A stretch of DNA of 64,000 nucleotides from Planococcus wigleyi (GCF_014836985.1 NZ_JACSPU010000005.1:124001-188000); one strand, 5' to 3'; positions 52,836 to 62,075 are shown, counted from the stretch's first letter. A program made the numbers and translations. Notes: generated by a model from the sequence alone, not told the origin.

Positions 52836-54335
52836 TCAAGTTGTAGGAACTTTTTCTTTCCAAACGGCATTCGTCCAACCGTTCAAGTCATAATCGCTCA
52901 TTGCTTCATCCACCAATGCTTTAAACGAGTCCGCGTTGCCTGAACCGAACGAGTGGTACATGGCTTCCAGGCGAATATTCTCATGATTTCCTGCATAGTT
53001 CACTTCATATAATTCATGGCGTCCGCCGAACTCACTGCCTATTGAATCCCAGACCATTTTCAATAATTTGACGCGATCTTCAGCTGTAATCCCGGTGCCT
53101 TTGTAGTATTGATCCAAATAAGGACGAATCTCCGGGTTCAGGAAATCTGCAGCACTTGATGGCAGCTGAATCAAACCGCCGGCAACCACCTGTTCGAAAA
53201 TCTTTTTGACTTTGGTCCATACTTCCGGTGCGAGTACACGGTAAGCGCTGGCAGCCACGCCGTTTGGAATGGCGACACCGTTGCGCCCAATATCCGGATT
53301 CATTGCCATTGAGTCCGACAAGCTCCAAATCATGTTGCGCAAAGCGACGACTTCTCCGATATTTGCTTGTACACCACGGAACTGATGCGTTCCTGATGCT
53401 TCAGTCGCTTTCATCAACAGACCTGTCATGAAATCGAGCTTGACCCCTAAGCGGGCACAGCCATGGAAACTGAAACGGTTAACGAAATGCGTTTCAGCGA
53501 CAAAGCTATTGGATACTTCAACGTTGTTATACGCCAGGATGTTTTCCCATGGAATGAATACATTGTCCAAAACAATGACTGCATCGTTTTCATCAAATCG
53601 GCTGGATAATGGATAATCAAACGGTGTACCATTAGTTTTAGCCTGCAGTTCGTAAGATTGACGGCTGATCATCTTCAAGCCCGGTGCATTCATCGGTACC
53701 AGGAAAATCAACGCATGGCTGATGTCTCCGCCTCCAAGTTCTTTCGGGCCGTAGTTGGCCACGAAGTTGTAATTTGTCAAAGCCGCTGCTGTCCCCACCA
53801 TTTTGGCACCGCTTACAACAATCCCGTCTTCACGTTCTTCAACTGCCCGAACGAACACTTCCTTGTTTTCATGCAATGATTTGGAGCGGTCCATCTGCGG
53901 ATTGATGACTGTGTGATTGACGAAAGGCAGCTCTTTTGAAGCTTTTTTGTACCAGGCCTTAGCGTTTTCTTCATAACCTACATAAAAATCCGAATAGGCC
54001 TCAAGATGGCCCAGAAAGGAGGCCTTGTAATCCGGCGTTCTTCCCATAAAACCAAAATTCAGTTTCGACCATTCAACAATGGCATCCCGGGCACCGACCA
54101 GATCTTCTGCTGTACGTGGAGTCTTAAAGAATTTGTGTGTGCGGTCGCCGTGTTCAGTAATCGTTGTCAGCACATCCTGTTTCTCAGGATCGTGCAACGC
54201 ATCGTACATCCGTGCATATGACAAAGCTGAGTTCCGATAAGCTGGATGAGTTGTTACATCATCAATCTTTTCTCCATTGAGGTACACCACACGCCCATCA
54301 CGCAAACTTTCAAGATATTGTTCTCCCGTTAACAT
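52836..54335 (-). CDS. FAD-dependent aromatic monooxygenase, oxygenase component (phenol 2-monooxygenase / HpaB family)
   Basis: A 499-residue flavin-diffusible monooxygenase that adds a hydroxyl ortho to an existing one to give a catechol. Family features: LRDGRVVYLNGEKIDDVTTHPAY at the start, GRTPDYKASFLG, NPQMDRSK, and near the end EFGGRHELYEVNYAGNHE. The family includes PheA1 (phenol) and HpaB (4-hydroxyphenylacetate). The downstream enzymes process catechol to acetyl-CoA and lack the 5-carboxymethyl-specific HpaDEFGHI set, so phenol or a simple phenol is the better substrate guess. ATG 54335, seven bases after GGAG; it opens the operon. Confidence 0.88.
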   Translation of the reverse strand: MLTGEQYLESLRDGRVVYLNGEKIDDVTTHPAYRNSALSYARMYDALHDPEKQDVLTTITEHGDRTHKFFKTPRTAEDLVGARDAIVEWSKLNFGFMGRTPDYKASFLGHLEAYSDFYVGYEENAKAWYKKASKELPFVNHTVINPQMDRSKSLHENKEVFVRAVEEREDGIVVSGAKMVGTAAALTNYNFVANYGPKELGGGDISHALIFLVPMNAPGLKMISRQSYELQAKTNGTPFDYPLSSRFDENDAVIVLDNVFIPWENILAYNNVEVSNSFVAETHFVNRFSFHGCARLGVKLDFMTGLLMKATEASGTHQFRGVQANIGEVVALRNMIWSLSDSMAMNPDIGRNGVAIPNGVAASAYRVLAPEVWTKVKKIFEQVVAGGLIQLPSSAADFLNPEIRPYLDQYYKGTGITAEDRVKLLKMVWDSIGSEFGGRHELYEVNYAGNHENIRLEAMYHSFGSGNADSFKALVDEAMSDYDLNGWTNAVWKEKVPTT

Positions 54336-54389
54336 ACAATCACTCCAATTCATTTTTGGGTTCTTAATGTAGGCCATACATTTGTTCAA

Positions 54390-54418
54390 ACTATACAACT
54401 GAATGTAAACGCTATCAA
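54390..54418 (-). promoter_or_regulatory. Sigma-A promoter of the phenol operon with overlapping cre
   Basis: On the minus strand TTGATA (54413-54418) and TATAGT (54390-54395) are 17 bases apart, about 55 bases before the monooxygenase start. TTGATAGCGTTTACA (54404-54418) matches the CcpA cre consensus with one mismatch and covers the -35 box. Confidence 0.62.
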
Positions 54419-54456
54419 TGACACCAACTGCTGATAAAGAATGAATGGACTGACAC
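54419..54456. promoter_or_regulatory. Direct repeat TGACAC upstream of the phenol promoter
   Basis: TGACAC at 54419-54424 and 54451-54456 (GTGTCA on the transcribed strand), 32 bases apart, about three helical turns, immediately upstream of the -35 box. It is a candidate activator site for the XylR_N/V4R/PucR regulator. Confidence 0.35.
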
Positions 54457-54504
54457 GAGTTGTCTGAAAAATTAATTTTCTTAAATTGTAAAGAGTTAGA
54501 CGAA

Positions 54505-54803
54505 AAGGGGCTGTCCCAAAAGGTCATGAAAAATGACTTTTGGTGACAGCCCTTTTGTCGTTCCTGAAAGACCCGGCAAATGCCCATTGCGGCGGACGCG
54601 TTCCGCGGGCACGACTTCTGCCGCTTCCCTCGCTGCGCTCAGTCCAGTGGCTCCAGCCCGCGCTGTTCCCGCTGGAGTCGCCGCCTCCATTCCCATCAGC
54701 CAGCTGCTCTCAGAAAACGTATTCCCCATCAAAAAACAGCCGAAGAAAAAGGCTTTCTTTCTCTCCGGCTGTTTTATTTTAGAGACTTATAGGACAGCCC
54801 CTT
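54505..54803. mobile_element. 299-bp non-coding element with perfect 12-bp terminal inverted repeats (MITE-like)
   Basis: AAGGGGCTGTCC (54505-54516) and GGACAGCCCCTT (54792-54803) are exact inverted copies. The left end is also part of a long hairpin (GGGCTGTC...AAAAGGTCAT paired with ATGACTTTT...GACAGCCC). Inside is a GC-rich block, clearly unlike the AT-rich flanks, with GGCGGACGCGTTCCGCGGGC and GAGTCGCCGCCTCC. It has no coding frame of interest and no transposase. I recognise the GC-rich block as a sequence that recurs between genes in many Bacillales genomes. Confidence 0.65.
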
Positions 54804-54808
54804 CTTTG

Positions 54809-57106
54809 CTATTGCAATGTATTGATGCTTGCTTCCTCAAATTCATAAATCACTTGATCAATTTCTCCAGTATAAGAAAACTCTTCTAACTCTGCATAAG
54901 CTTCGCTGACTGGATAATATAAGTCTTGTCCTATGTCCAAGCCTTCGAAAGAAGTTTTGAAAGGCAGAGTTGTCATTTCTGCTTGACCTGCCGATTCTTT
55001 ATTAACCAATAAGTTTCCGATTCCTTGATTGTTTCCAGTCTTTTCGTAACTAAACTGCACCTCTATTTCTCCAGCTACCAGCTCTTTTTCAGAGACAATT
55101 TGATAACGCACGGTTCCAGCATTGTATTCGTATACAAGTTTGTTGTCTTTGATGTAAAGCGTATATCCACTCTTGTCATTGCCGAGTGCAAGGAGGACTC
55201 CTTCATCTTCAGCAGAATGCGTAATCGGAATGGTGATATCGTATGAACGATTGGTAGTAAGCGGAGCAGCCGACTCACTTAAATGGCTCATTTCCGGATA
55301 GAAAACAAATGTTTTCCGCGCTCTTAAATTATCGGGTGGCAAATTTGCTATGGCATTTAAGAAATGATCTGTTAACGGATAAACATTATTCTCCTTGGCT
55401 TCTTTTTCCCATAGCTTAACAAGCTGCTTCACTTTCTTCGGGTGCTTGTCTGCTACACTATTCAATTCAGTAAAATCTTTTTCCATCTCATACAATTCCC
55501 ATACATCATCCTCGAATGGCTGGCCTTTTGTGTGAACGGCTATGGCTTTCCAGCCTTCATGATAAATCATCCGATTTCCACTCATTTCAAAATACTGTGT
55601 TTTCTTTTTCGTAACGGCCTTGGCATCATTAAACGTTTCGACAAAGCTCGTTCCTGTCACCGGCATTTGTTTTACTCCATTTAATGTTTTCGGCGGCGTT
55701 ATTTCCAACGCATCATAAACTGAAGCAGTGATATCACTAATATGCACAAATTGATCACGGATTTCGCCTTTTGCAGTTATTTCATTCGGCCAATGAACAA
55801 TCATAGGTGTGCGGATTCCACCGGCATAAGTGCTGTTTTTATACTTTCCAAATGGAGTATTGCTGACTTGAGCCCACCCTGCTGGATAATCACTGCTGGT
55901 GTATTCTCCACCTATAAGGTCAACTTTTTTTTCAACATCTTCAAAACTCTCTGTTAAAGTGTTATAAGCAATTGATTGATTCGTCGAGCCATTTTCACCG
56001 CCAATAGAACTGGCCCCATTATCAGAAATCAACACTATAAGGGTATTATCCAATTTCTCTGTTTCTTCCAATGTGTCCAGTAGTTTGCCGATTTGTTCGT
56101 CAGTATGAGTTAAAAATCCAGCATATGTTTCTTGAAAGCGTGTGTATACAGCTTTCTTTTCTTCAGTCAATTCATCCCATGGAATTACACCAAGATTGGA
56201 AGGAGCTAATTTTGCCTCTTCCGGAATGATTCCCAGTTCTTTCTGCTTTTCAAAACGCTGTTCCCGAATAACATCCCATCCTTCATCGTATGCACCATCA
56301 TAAGCGTCAATGTATTCCTGCGGCACCTGGTGAGGCATATGTTGAGCACCAAAAGCCAAGTTTAGGAAAAAGGGCTGATCGGGTCTGACCGATACTTGGT
56401 CCACTATATACTGCTGAGCTTTTTCTACAATGTCTTCGGAGTAATGGTAACCCTCTTCTTCAATCCATGGCAGTAAACTGTTGTCCTCTGTCATCTCCGG
56501 TCTGTATTGATCCGAAGAATCTTCCAGATTTCCATAATACCGGTCGAATCCTTTGCCAAGAGGCCAGTTATCAAAAGGTCCGGCTGGTGTCAGCTCAGTA
56601 GTAGGCGCGAGATGCCATTTTCCAAGGCCATAATTGATGTATCCGTTCTCTCCAAGAACTTCGGCGATTGTTCCGGCTTCGGGCACAATCGCTCCTCTGC
56701 GATTTGGATATTCCTCTCCAAAATCAAAGTTCGCCACTTGCCCCATCCCTACGGCATGATTGTTCCGTCCAGTGAGCATCGATGCCCTTGAAGGAGAACA
56801 GACAGGTGTGGCATGAAAATTGTTATATCGCAAGCCATTTTCAGCCAACCGATCGATATTCGGTGTATTTATTTCCGAACCATAACTTCCGAAATCCGAG
56901 TATCCTGTATCATCCATTACAATATAAATGACATTTGTATCCGCCTTGCTGGCCGAAACAGGCTGGACCTTTTGTTTCGTCGAAGATGATTGAACGATCG
57001 TTTCCGTAGAACAGCCGGCAAGAGTGAACGCAGAAGCCATTAGAGCCACTGTGCTAAATACAGAAAGTTTTGTGAGGTAGCTGGAAAACACTTTTTTCTC
57101 TCCCAT
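54809..57106 (-). CDS. Arylsulfatase, exported lipoprotein
   Basis: A 765-residue type I sulfatase. The signal peptide with lipobox (TLAGC, Cys32) places it outside the membrane. The metal site IVMDDTGYSD is near residue 65, and Cys103 in CSPSRASMLTGR is the residue converted to formylglycine. DNGASS and GIRTPMIVHWP are further conserved. The C-terminal 150 residues form an extra beta-rich domain, as in AslA-type sulfatases. ATG 57106 follows GAGGAGG by six bases. The gene follows its activating enzyme by 36 bases, so the two are co-transcribed. It likely releases sulfate from an organic sulfate ester. Confidence 0.9.
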   Translation of the reverse strand: MGEKKVFSSYLTKLSVFSTVALMASAFTLAGCSTETIVQSSSTKQKVQPVSASKADTNVIYIVMDDTGYSDFGSYGSEINTPNIDRLAENGLRYNNFHATPVCSPSRASMLTGRNNHAVGMGQVANFDFGEEYPNRRGAIVPEAGTIAEVLGENGYINYGLGKWHLAPTTELTPAGPFDNWPLGKGFDRYYGNLEDSSDQYRPEMTEDNSLLPWIEEEGYHYSEDIVEKAQQYIVDQVSVRPDQPFFLNLAFGAQHMPHQVPQEYIDAYDGAYDEGWDVIREQRFEKQKELGIIPEEAKLAPSNLGVIPWDELTEEKKAVYTRFQETYAGFLTHTDEQIGKLLDTLEETEKLDNTLIVLISDNGASSIGGENGSTNQSIAYNTLTESFEDVEKKVDLIGGEYTSSDYPAGWAQVSNTPFGKYKNSTYAGGIRTPMIVHWPNEITAKGEIRDQFVHISDITASVYDALEITPPKTLNGVKQMPVTGTSFVETFNDAKAVTKKKTQYFEMSGNRMIYHEGWKAIAVHTKGQPFEDDVWELYEMEKDFTELNSVADKHPKKVKQLVKLWEKEAKENNVYPLTDHFLNAIANLPPDNLRARKTFVFYPEMSHLSESAAPLTTNRSYDITIPITHSAEDEGVLLALGNDKSGYTLYIKDNKLVYEYNAGTVRYQIVSEKELVAGEIEVQFSYEKTGNNQGIGNLLVNKESAGQAEMTTLPFKTSFEGLDIGQDLYYPVSEAYAELEEFSYTGEIDQVIYEFEEASINTLQ

Positions 57107-57142
57107 TGTACTCCTCCTCAAATATATCTTTTTAAAAATAAG

Positions 57143-58114
57143 TTAAGCTTCTGTTACGCATCGGAATCCAATATTTCCAGTCGAACTATCTGGCGTATTT
57201 GAGGTACGCGCAGCGACTCGATAACGATTGCAGTAAAATTCATGACATAAATAAGAGCCTCCCCGCATGACTTTCTCAAGTCCTTTATCTGGTCCGGTCG
57301 GATTGTATCGCCCTCCTCTTTTGTTGACGTTTTTGACGAACCAATCCGAACACCATTCCCAGACGTTTCCGGACATATTAAAAAGACCGTAACCGTTTGG
57401 TTCATAAGAACTGACTGGCGCAGTTCCTGAATAACCGTCTTCTGCAGTATTGGATTTTGGGAAGTCACCTTGCCAAATATTGCAGCGATGTTTTCCTTCA
57501 GGTGTCAGTTCGTCCCCCCACACATATTTTTTCTGTTCCATGCCGCCCCTTGCAGCGAATTCCCATTCTGCTTCAGTCGGCAGCCGCTTGTTTGCCCACT
57601 TGCAATATGCTTTGGCGTCGTTCCACGAAATCTGGATGACGGGGTGGTCCAGCCGATTTTCTATACCTGTTCCTGGCCCTTCCGGAGATCTCCAATTTGC
57701 CCCTTCTACAACAATCCACCACGGCGTCTGCTGCACTTTTTGACTTGTTTTTTTCAGTATGGCTTCAGGAAGAAAAAGATGGAAAACGAATGACCAGCCA
57801 TACCTTTCTGCTTCTGTAACGTAAGCGGTATCCTCAACAAACTCTTTAAAGTCCTGGTTGCTGACAGCATATTTGTCCATGTAAAAAGGCTTTAGCGATA
57901 CTTTGTGGATGGGTCCTTCACCGTCGGCTGGAAACCCGTCCGTATCTTCAGTTCCCATAAGAAACTGTCCGCCAGGTATAAAGGCCATGTCTTCTTTTGA
58001 TACCGTTTTTCCAGTCATCGAAGGTACTTCGATATCTTCAGTTTTTTGATTTGAATTTTTCTCTACTGCCATTCTTTTTGCTGCACAGCAGCTTTTGGCC
58101 TGTTCTGCCTGCAT
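57143..58114 (-). CDS. Formylglycine-generating enzyme (sulfatase activator)
   Basis: A 323-residue FGE/SUMF1-fold enzyme that oxidises the sulfatase cysteine to formylglycine. The fold begins MAFIPGGQFLMGTEDTDGFP, followed by KRLPTEAEWEFAARGG, NMSGNVWEWCSDWF and GNIGFRC. The two copper-binding cysteines are in GGSYLCHEFYCNRYR (Cys290 and Cys295). A short N-terminal extension has a CC pair (KSCCAAKR), common in bacterial FGEs. ATG 58114 is used (GGAGG eight bases upstream). No signal peptide is seen, so it acts in the cytoplasm before sulfatase export. Confidence 0.92.
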   Translation of the reverse strand: MQAEQAKSCCAAKRMAVEKNSNQKTEDIEVPSMTGKTVSKEDMAFIPGGQFLMGTEDTDGFPADGEGPIHKVSLKPFYMDKYAVSNQDFKEFVEDTAYVTEAERYGWSFVFHLFLPEAILKKTSQKVQQTPWWIVVEGANWRSPEGPGTGIENRLDHPVIQISWNDAKAYCKWANKRLPTEAEWEFAARGGMEQKKYVWGDELTPEGKHRCNIWQGDFPKSNTAEDGYSGTAPVSSYEPNGYGLFNMSGNVWEWCSDWFVKNVNKRGGRYNPTGPDKGLEKVMRGGSYLCHEFYCNRYRVAARTSNTPDSSTGNIGFRCVTEA

Positions 58115-58130
58115 TGGATGCACCTCCGAA

Positions 58131-58145
58131 TGTTAACGCTTACAT
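58131..58145. promoter_or_regulatory. CcpA operator (cre) of the FGE-sulfatase operon
   Basis: On the minus strand ATGTAAGCGTTAACA agrees with the cre consensus at every defined position. It lies 17 bases before the FGE start codon, so bound CcpA would block or prevent transcription. No clear -35/-10 pair was found further upstream. Confidence 0.75.
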
Positions 58146-58424
58146 TTTAATCCAGAATCCATTTAAAGAAGTCGAGTTGATCCTGAGCCTGCCGTAAAGA
58201 CTTTTTTTCGCTTATGTACATCTCCCTCCAGACCGTTATATAGTTATTACTCTTATTAATAATCCATGTTAATTTTTCAGCGTATAAATAACACCGACTA
58301 CACTGGCTAATTTACATGAAAATTCAGACAATATAAGCTCTTTAAATTTTTCCTTAACTATGATTCAGTACTTAATTCCTACCAAAGTTTAAATAGTGAA
58401 CTAGCATATAAACAAAACGGCCGC

Positions 58425-58593
58425 GCCGGCGTTGAGAGAAATCTCTAAAGATATGGAGCAAAATAGCGTAGACCATCTCGCTATCACAGCCTAGCCTTAA
58501 AAACCGTGCTCCTTCGTGCCGCGCACTACGTCGCAAAGACATTGTCCTTGCAAGCTACGGATAATGTCTTCACAGTTATTTTGCGGAATATCG
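58425..58593 (+). repeat. About 170-bp dispersed repeat, copy A
   Basis: Shares long identical blocks with the reverse complement of 63190-63362: AAAGATATGGAGCAAAA, AAAAACCGTGCTCCTTCGTG, GCGCACTACGTCGCAAAGAC, ATTGTCCT, GCAAGCTACGG, TAATGTCTTC and GGAATATCG. It lies in the 640-bp spacer upstream of the sulfatase operon, with GACATTGTCCTTGC and ATAATGTC able to pair. The rest of 58146-58671 shows nothing recognisable. Confidence 0.75.
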
Positions 58594-58671
58594 ACTATAT
58601 TGCATTATTACTTCAATTTACATAGCAATAAAAATCTTTTAAGAAGATTGAAATAAATTGGTGAACTCAAA

Positions 58672-58714
58672 ACAAAAAAGCTGTCCAAAGCGGCGAACCG
58701 CTTTGAACAGCTTA
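58672..58714 (-). terminator. Terminator of the MMPL gene
   Basis: AAGCTGTTCAAAGCGG pairs with CCGCTTTGGACAGCTT on the minus strand around a four-base loop, followed by TTTTT. Confidence 0.85.
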
Positions 58715-58754
58715 ATTTATTACTATTTTGTTTGGCTAAAGCAGGAAGTTAAAG

Positions 58755-60980
58755 TTAAATATTCTCCACTTCAACCGGCTTCTTCTTATTCAAACGCTCA
58801 GGCTCATCCATAGTCTCCATAATAGCTTCGCCTTCAACGTCGATGTTCGGAAGAAGTTTATCCAGCCATTTCGGCAAGTACCATGCGGCGTCTCCCAAAA
58901 GGATCATAACAGCCGGCACGATCATCATCCGCACAATAAATGCATCAAACAATACACCGAATGCAAGCGCCATGCCCATCACTTTGACCATCGGGTCCGA
59001 AGCCATCATGAAGCCAGTAAATACGGCAATCATGATCAGTCCCGCAGCAGTGACTACGCCGCCACTGTCCCGCAGTCCAGCAAGCACAGCTTTTCGCGCG
59101 TTGCCGGAATGGGTATATTCTTCACGCATGCGGCTGACCAGGAACATCTCATAGTCCATTGCCAGGCCGAACAAAATACCCACTACAATAATCGGCAGGA
59201 AGTTCAGCACCGGTCCTGCTGCTGCAAAACCGAACAGTTCATGGTAATTGCCGTCTTGAATCACCCATGTCACAAATCCGAGAGTGGCGCCGAGTGACAG
59301 CACAAATCCAAGCACCGCTTTCAATGGCACCAGGATCGAACGGAAGACGATCATGAATAAGATGAACGCCAAACCGATGATCAATGCCGCAAAAACCGGC
59401 AGAGCTTCACTGAGTTTATCGGAAATATCGATATTCGCGGCAGTCGTTCCCGTAACCAATAATTCCATGCCATCTTTTTCATATTCCGCAGAAGCACTGC
59501 GGATTTCATTCACCAAATCCTTGGTTTCCGAGTCATTCGGCCCTGTTACCGGATACAGCTGGATAACCGCCATATCACCGGCTTCTTTCGGAATGACATT
59601 GGCAATGTAATTGACATTGTCCATCCCCGAAATGTCCTGCTGCAAAGTTTCGAGCTTCGACATCACTTCGCCGTCTTCATCTGTCGCTTTCGCCACAACA
59701 ACGAGTTGAGCATGATAGCCTTCACCATATGCTTCTTTCAATAAATCATAAGCTTGCCGTTCGTTGGTATCTTCACCGTAGAAACCGTCATCCGGCAAGC
59801 CCAGTTCCATATTGAAAAACGGAATTGAAATCACACCGAGGACCAGCGTACCTGCAAGTGCAACAACTACCGGGAATTTATTGATCAATTTCGCCCAGCC
59901 GTTCATGTACTTCCCGGATAATTTCACCCGCTCTGCAAAACCTTCACCCAATGTTCTCTTGCGGTCAACCGGCGGTGTCATGCGACTGCCGAATAAAGAA
60001 ATAACAGCCGGTACAACCGTAATGGCCACGATGATGGCAATGAATACACAAAGTGCACCCGTAAAGCCCATCATGGCAAGGAACGGAATTTGCGGAATCG
60101 CTAAACCAATCAGTGCAATGACGACCGTCAAGCCGGCAAACACGACCGCGCTTCCTGCCGTACCGTTGGCAATTGCAATCGCCTGGTTAACGGAATAGCC
60201 TCTTGCATATTCCTGGCGGAAACGCGATAGGATGAATAACGCATAATCGATTCCCACTGCCAGTCCAAGCATCGCTGCAAGCGACAAACAGACCGTTGAA
60301 ATCGATGTGAAATTCGTCCCGAAGACAATTCCGAGAAGCCCGATCACCAAGCCCACTCCGGCAGTCACGATCGGCATTCCTGCAACCAGCAGTGAACCGA
60401 AAGTAAAGAATAAAATAATAAACGCTGCCATGACACCGAGGACTTCTGTCGCAAATTCCATTTTGAATGGATTTACTTCGACGTCACCGGATAATTCCGT
60501 CTGGATTCCAGCGTCTTCAGTAATTTGGATCGCCTCTTGAACCCGGTCAATCGAATCCTGTGAGACCTCTACTGCGACTGAATCGTAGGAAACCATCGCA
60601 AATGCAATCGTTTGATCGGCGTTATAGTTCTGCAGCATTTCCGGCGTATAAATCATCTCCACCGCTTTGTCTGACTGAACTTCCGCGACTACTTCGCTAA
60701 GCTTTCCCTGTACATCCGGATCCAGCAATGTTTTTCCTTCAGGTGCCTTAAAGACCATGTGAATCTGTCCACCGGCATTCCCTACTTCCGGAAATTCTTC
60801 TTTCAATAATTCAATGGTGTCCTGAGAAGAAGTACCAGGGATCGATAAATCCTCATCAAATTCAAATCCAAACCCCAATACAAGGCCGCCCATGACGAGA
60901 AGCAAGGCCACAGCTGCGAAAATAACAGCCTTTGCGTGCCGGATCGACCATTGGCCCAATCTATATAAATACTTTGCCAT
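58755..60980 (-). CDS. MMPL-family RND transporter (YdgH-like)
   Basis: A 741-residue membrane protein with two MMPL halves and about 12 helices. Helix 1 is VIFAAVALLLVMGGLVLGF. The proton-relay strings are VGIDYALFILSRFRQEY in the first half and FGLAMDYEMFLVSRMREEY in the second. It is a likely exporter of lipophilic compounds or lipids. ATG 60980, nine bases after AAGGAG. It is monocistronic and unrelated in position to the MMPL gene at 39447, with which it shares only family features. Confidence 0.88.
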   Translation of the reverse strand: MAKYLYRLGQWSIRHAKAVIFAAVALLLVMGGLVLGFGFEFDEDLSIPGTSSQDTIELLKEEFPEVGNAGGQIHMVFKAPEGKTLLDPDVQGKLSEVVAEVQSDKAVEMIYTPEMLQNYNADQTIAFAMVSYDSVAVEVSQDSIDRVQEAIQITEDAGIQTELSGDVEVNPFKMEFATEVLGVMAAFIILFFTFGSLLVAGMPIVTAGVGLVIGLLGIVFGTNFTSISTVCLSLAAMLGLAVGIDYALFILSRFRQEYARGYSVNQAIAIANGTAGSAVVFAGLTVVIALIGLAIPQIPFLAMMGFTGALCVFIAIIVAITVVPAVISLFGSRMTPPVDRKRTLGEGFAERVKLSGKYMNGWAKLINKFPVVVALAGTLVLGVISIPFFNMELGLPDDGFYGEDTNERQAYDLLKEAYGEGYHAQLVVVAKATDEDGEVMSKLETLQQDISGMDNVNYIANVIPKEAGDMAVIQLYPVTGPNDSETKDLVNEIRSASAEYEKDGMELLVTGTTAANIDISDKLSEALPVFAALIIGLAFILFMIVFRSILVPLKAVLGFVLSLGATLGFVTWVIQDGNYHELFGFAAAGPVLNFLPIIVVGILFGLAMDYEMFLVSRMREEYTHSGNARKAVLAGLRDSGGVVTAAGLIMIAVFTGFMMASDPMVKVMGMALAFGVLFDAFIVRMMIVPAVMILLGDAAWYLPKWLDKLLPNIDVEGEAIMETMDEPERLNKKKPVEVENI

Positions 60981-61130
60981 CAACAAAAACTCCTTCCAAT
61001 TCTCCTATTATAAAGCAGGAAGAAGTCTAGCATTGTCCAAAAAAAGACAGCTTTATGACAAATTAAACCAGCCGCTTAATTCGGAATAAAAACATAGCCT
61101 GTAGTCTGATTTGTGTTTATCATCACCATA

Positions 61131-62027
61131 TTAAACTGTCGGCTTTACAAGCAGCGCAAGGTAAACAGCCATGGCGTTATGGAATTTCCGGATATCGATT
61201 CCTGTGTTTTCTGTAAAACGATCGAGCCGGTATTGAAGGCTGTTGCGGTGAAGATGCAAAGCTTTCGCCGTTTCCGATATATTCAAATTGCATCGTGTAA
61301 ACACTTCAATCATTCTCAAGGTTTCTTCATCATCTGCATAACTTTGCAAAATCATTTCACGAATCCCTCGGGCTTGTTCTGTTCCCGTTTGGTCAATCAG
61401 CAAATAAGGAACAGCGTCACTAAAATTCGCCACTGCCTTATTGGAATTGGAAAAAATGGATTTTGCAGCCGTCAGCATGAATGAATAGTAATGAGGCGCA
61501 TTTTCCACGGTCTCTTTGAACGGTCCGACCAGAAAGTTGATTTTTATATACAAGTCACTCATCAAGACATCGATGATTTCTTCATATCGAATCGCTTCTT
61601 TCCCCACGGATCCGTATTCCACAAGAATTCCTTCATGCCCATTCTCCCAAAGAATCGGTACTTTTTCCGGAAACAAATCGTGGATGGCGTCTTTGAAGAC
61701 ACCCGGACTGATTTGATTTTTCTTAATTGAAAAATAAACAAAGCGATAAGGACTCCCGGCTTCTACGCTTTCCGCTCCGGCAGGCTCTTCCGAATCGACC
61801 ATTTTTCTCCACTTCTGCTCTTCACTTGTTTGGACCGGAAATTCATGATGATACGGCTTCAGAAAGGCAGCTACTACCGATAAATCCCTTGAAGTCATTT
61901 GGTTTTTAGGGATCCCGACGATTTCACTGTTGTCTGTCATGAACCAGTGATGACTGAAATCCAAGTCCTGGTTGCCCTCCTCATTCAGGATCAATGAAGG
62001 GTAAATTTTCTTCAGGTTTTCAATCAT
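61131..62027 (-). CDS. PucR/CdaR-type regulator
   Basis: A 298-residue regulator with a C-terminal PucR HTH (CNLNISETAKALHLHRNSLQYRLDRF, then TGIDIRKFHNAMAVYLALLV), preceded by a 220-residue sensor part of no recognised family. It is like the CdaR/sugar-diacid class but lacks the diacid recognition domain at full length. ATG 62027 is chosen from AAAGAAGTG upstream; in-frame starts at 62057 and 62075 lack a site. It lies 49 bases after the galM stop on the same strand, so it may respond to a sugar-related signal (inference). Confidence 0.78.
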   Translation of the reverse strand: MIENLKKIYPSLILNEEGNQDLDFSHHWFMTDNSEIVGIPKNQMTSRDLSVVAAFLKPYHHEFPVQTSEEQKWRKMVDSEEPAGAESVEAGSPYRFVYFSIKKNQISPGVFKDAIHDLFPEKVPILWENGHEGILVEYGSVGKEAIRYEEIIDVLMSDLYIKINFLVGPFKETVENAPHYYSFMLTAAKSIFSNSNKAVANFSDAVPYLLIDQTGTEQARGIREMILQSYADDEETLRMIEVFTRCNLNISETAKALHLHRNSLQYRLDRFTENTGIDIRKFHNAMAVYLALLVKPTV

Positions 62028-62075
62028 ACAAACACTTCTTTCTCCAAAAAGATTCATTGACGGTTCGAATAACAA

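Noticed and set aside
52836-54335. 4-hydroxyphenylacetate catabolism as the pathway
   Set aside because: The hydroxylase family allows it, but the downstream set processes unsubstituted catechol (DmpC/E/F/G/H/I type) and the hpaD/E/F/G/H/I genes are missing.
54336-54808. Coding frames in the GC-rich block between the phenol and sulfatase operons
   Set aside because: Several overlapping frames of 70-118 codons exist in all phases, which is typical of a GC-rich repeat. None has a ribosome site or a recognisable domain.
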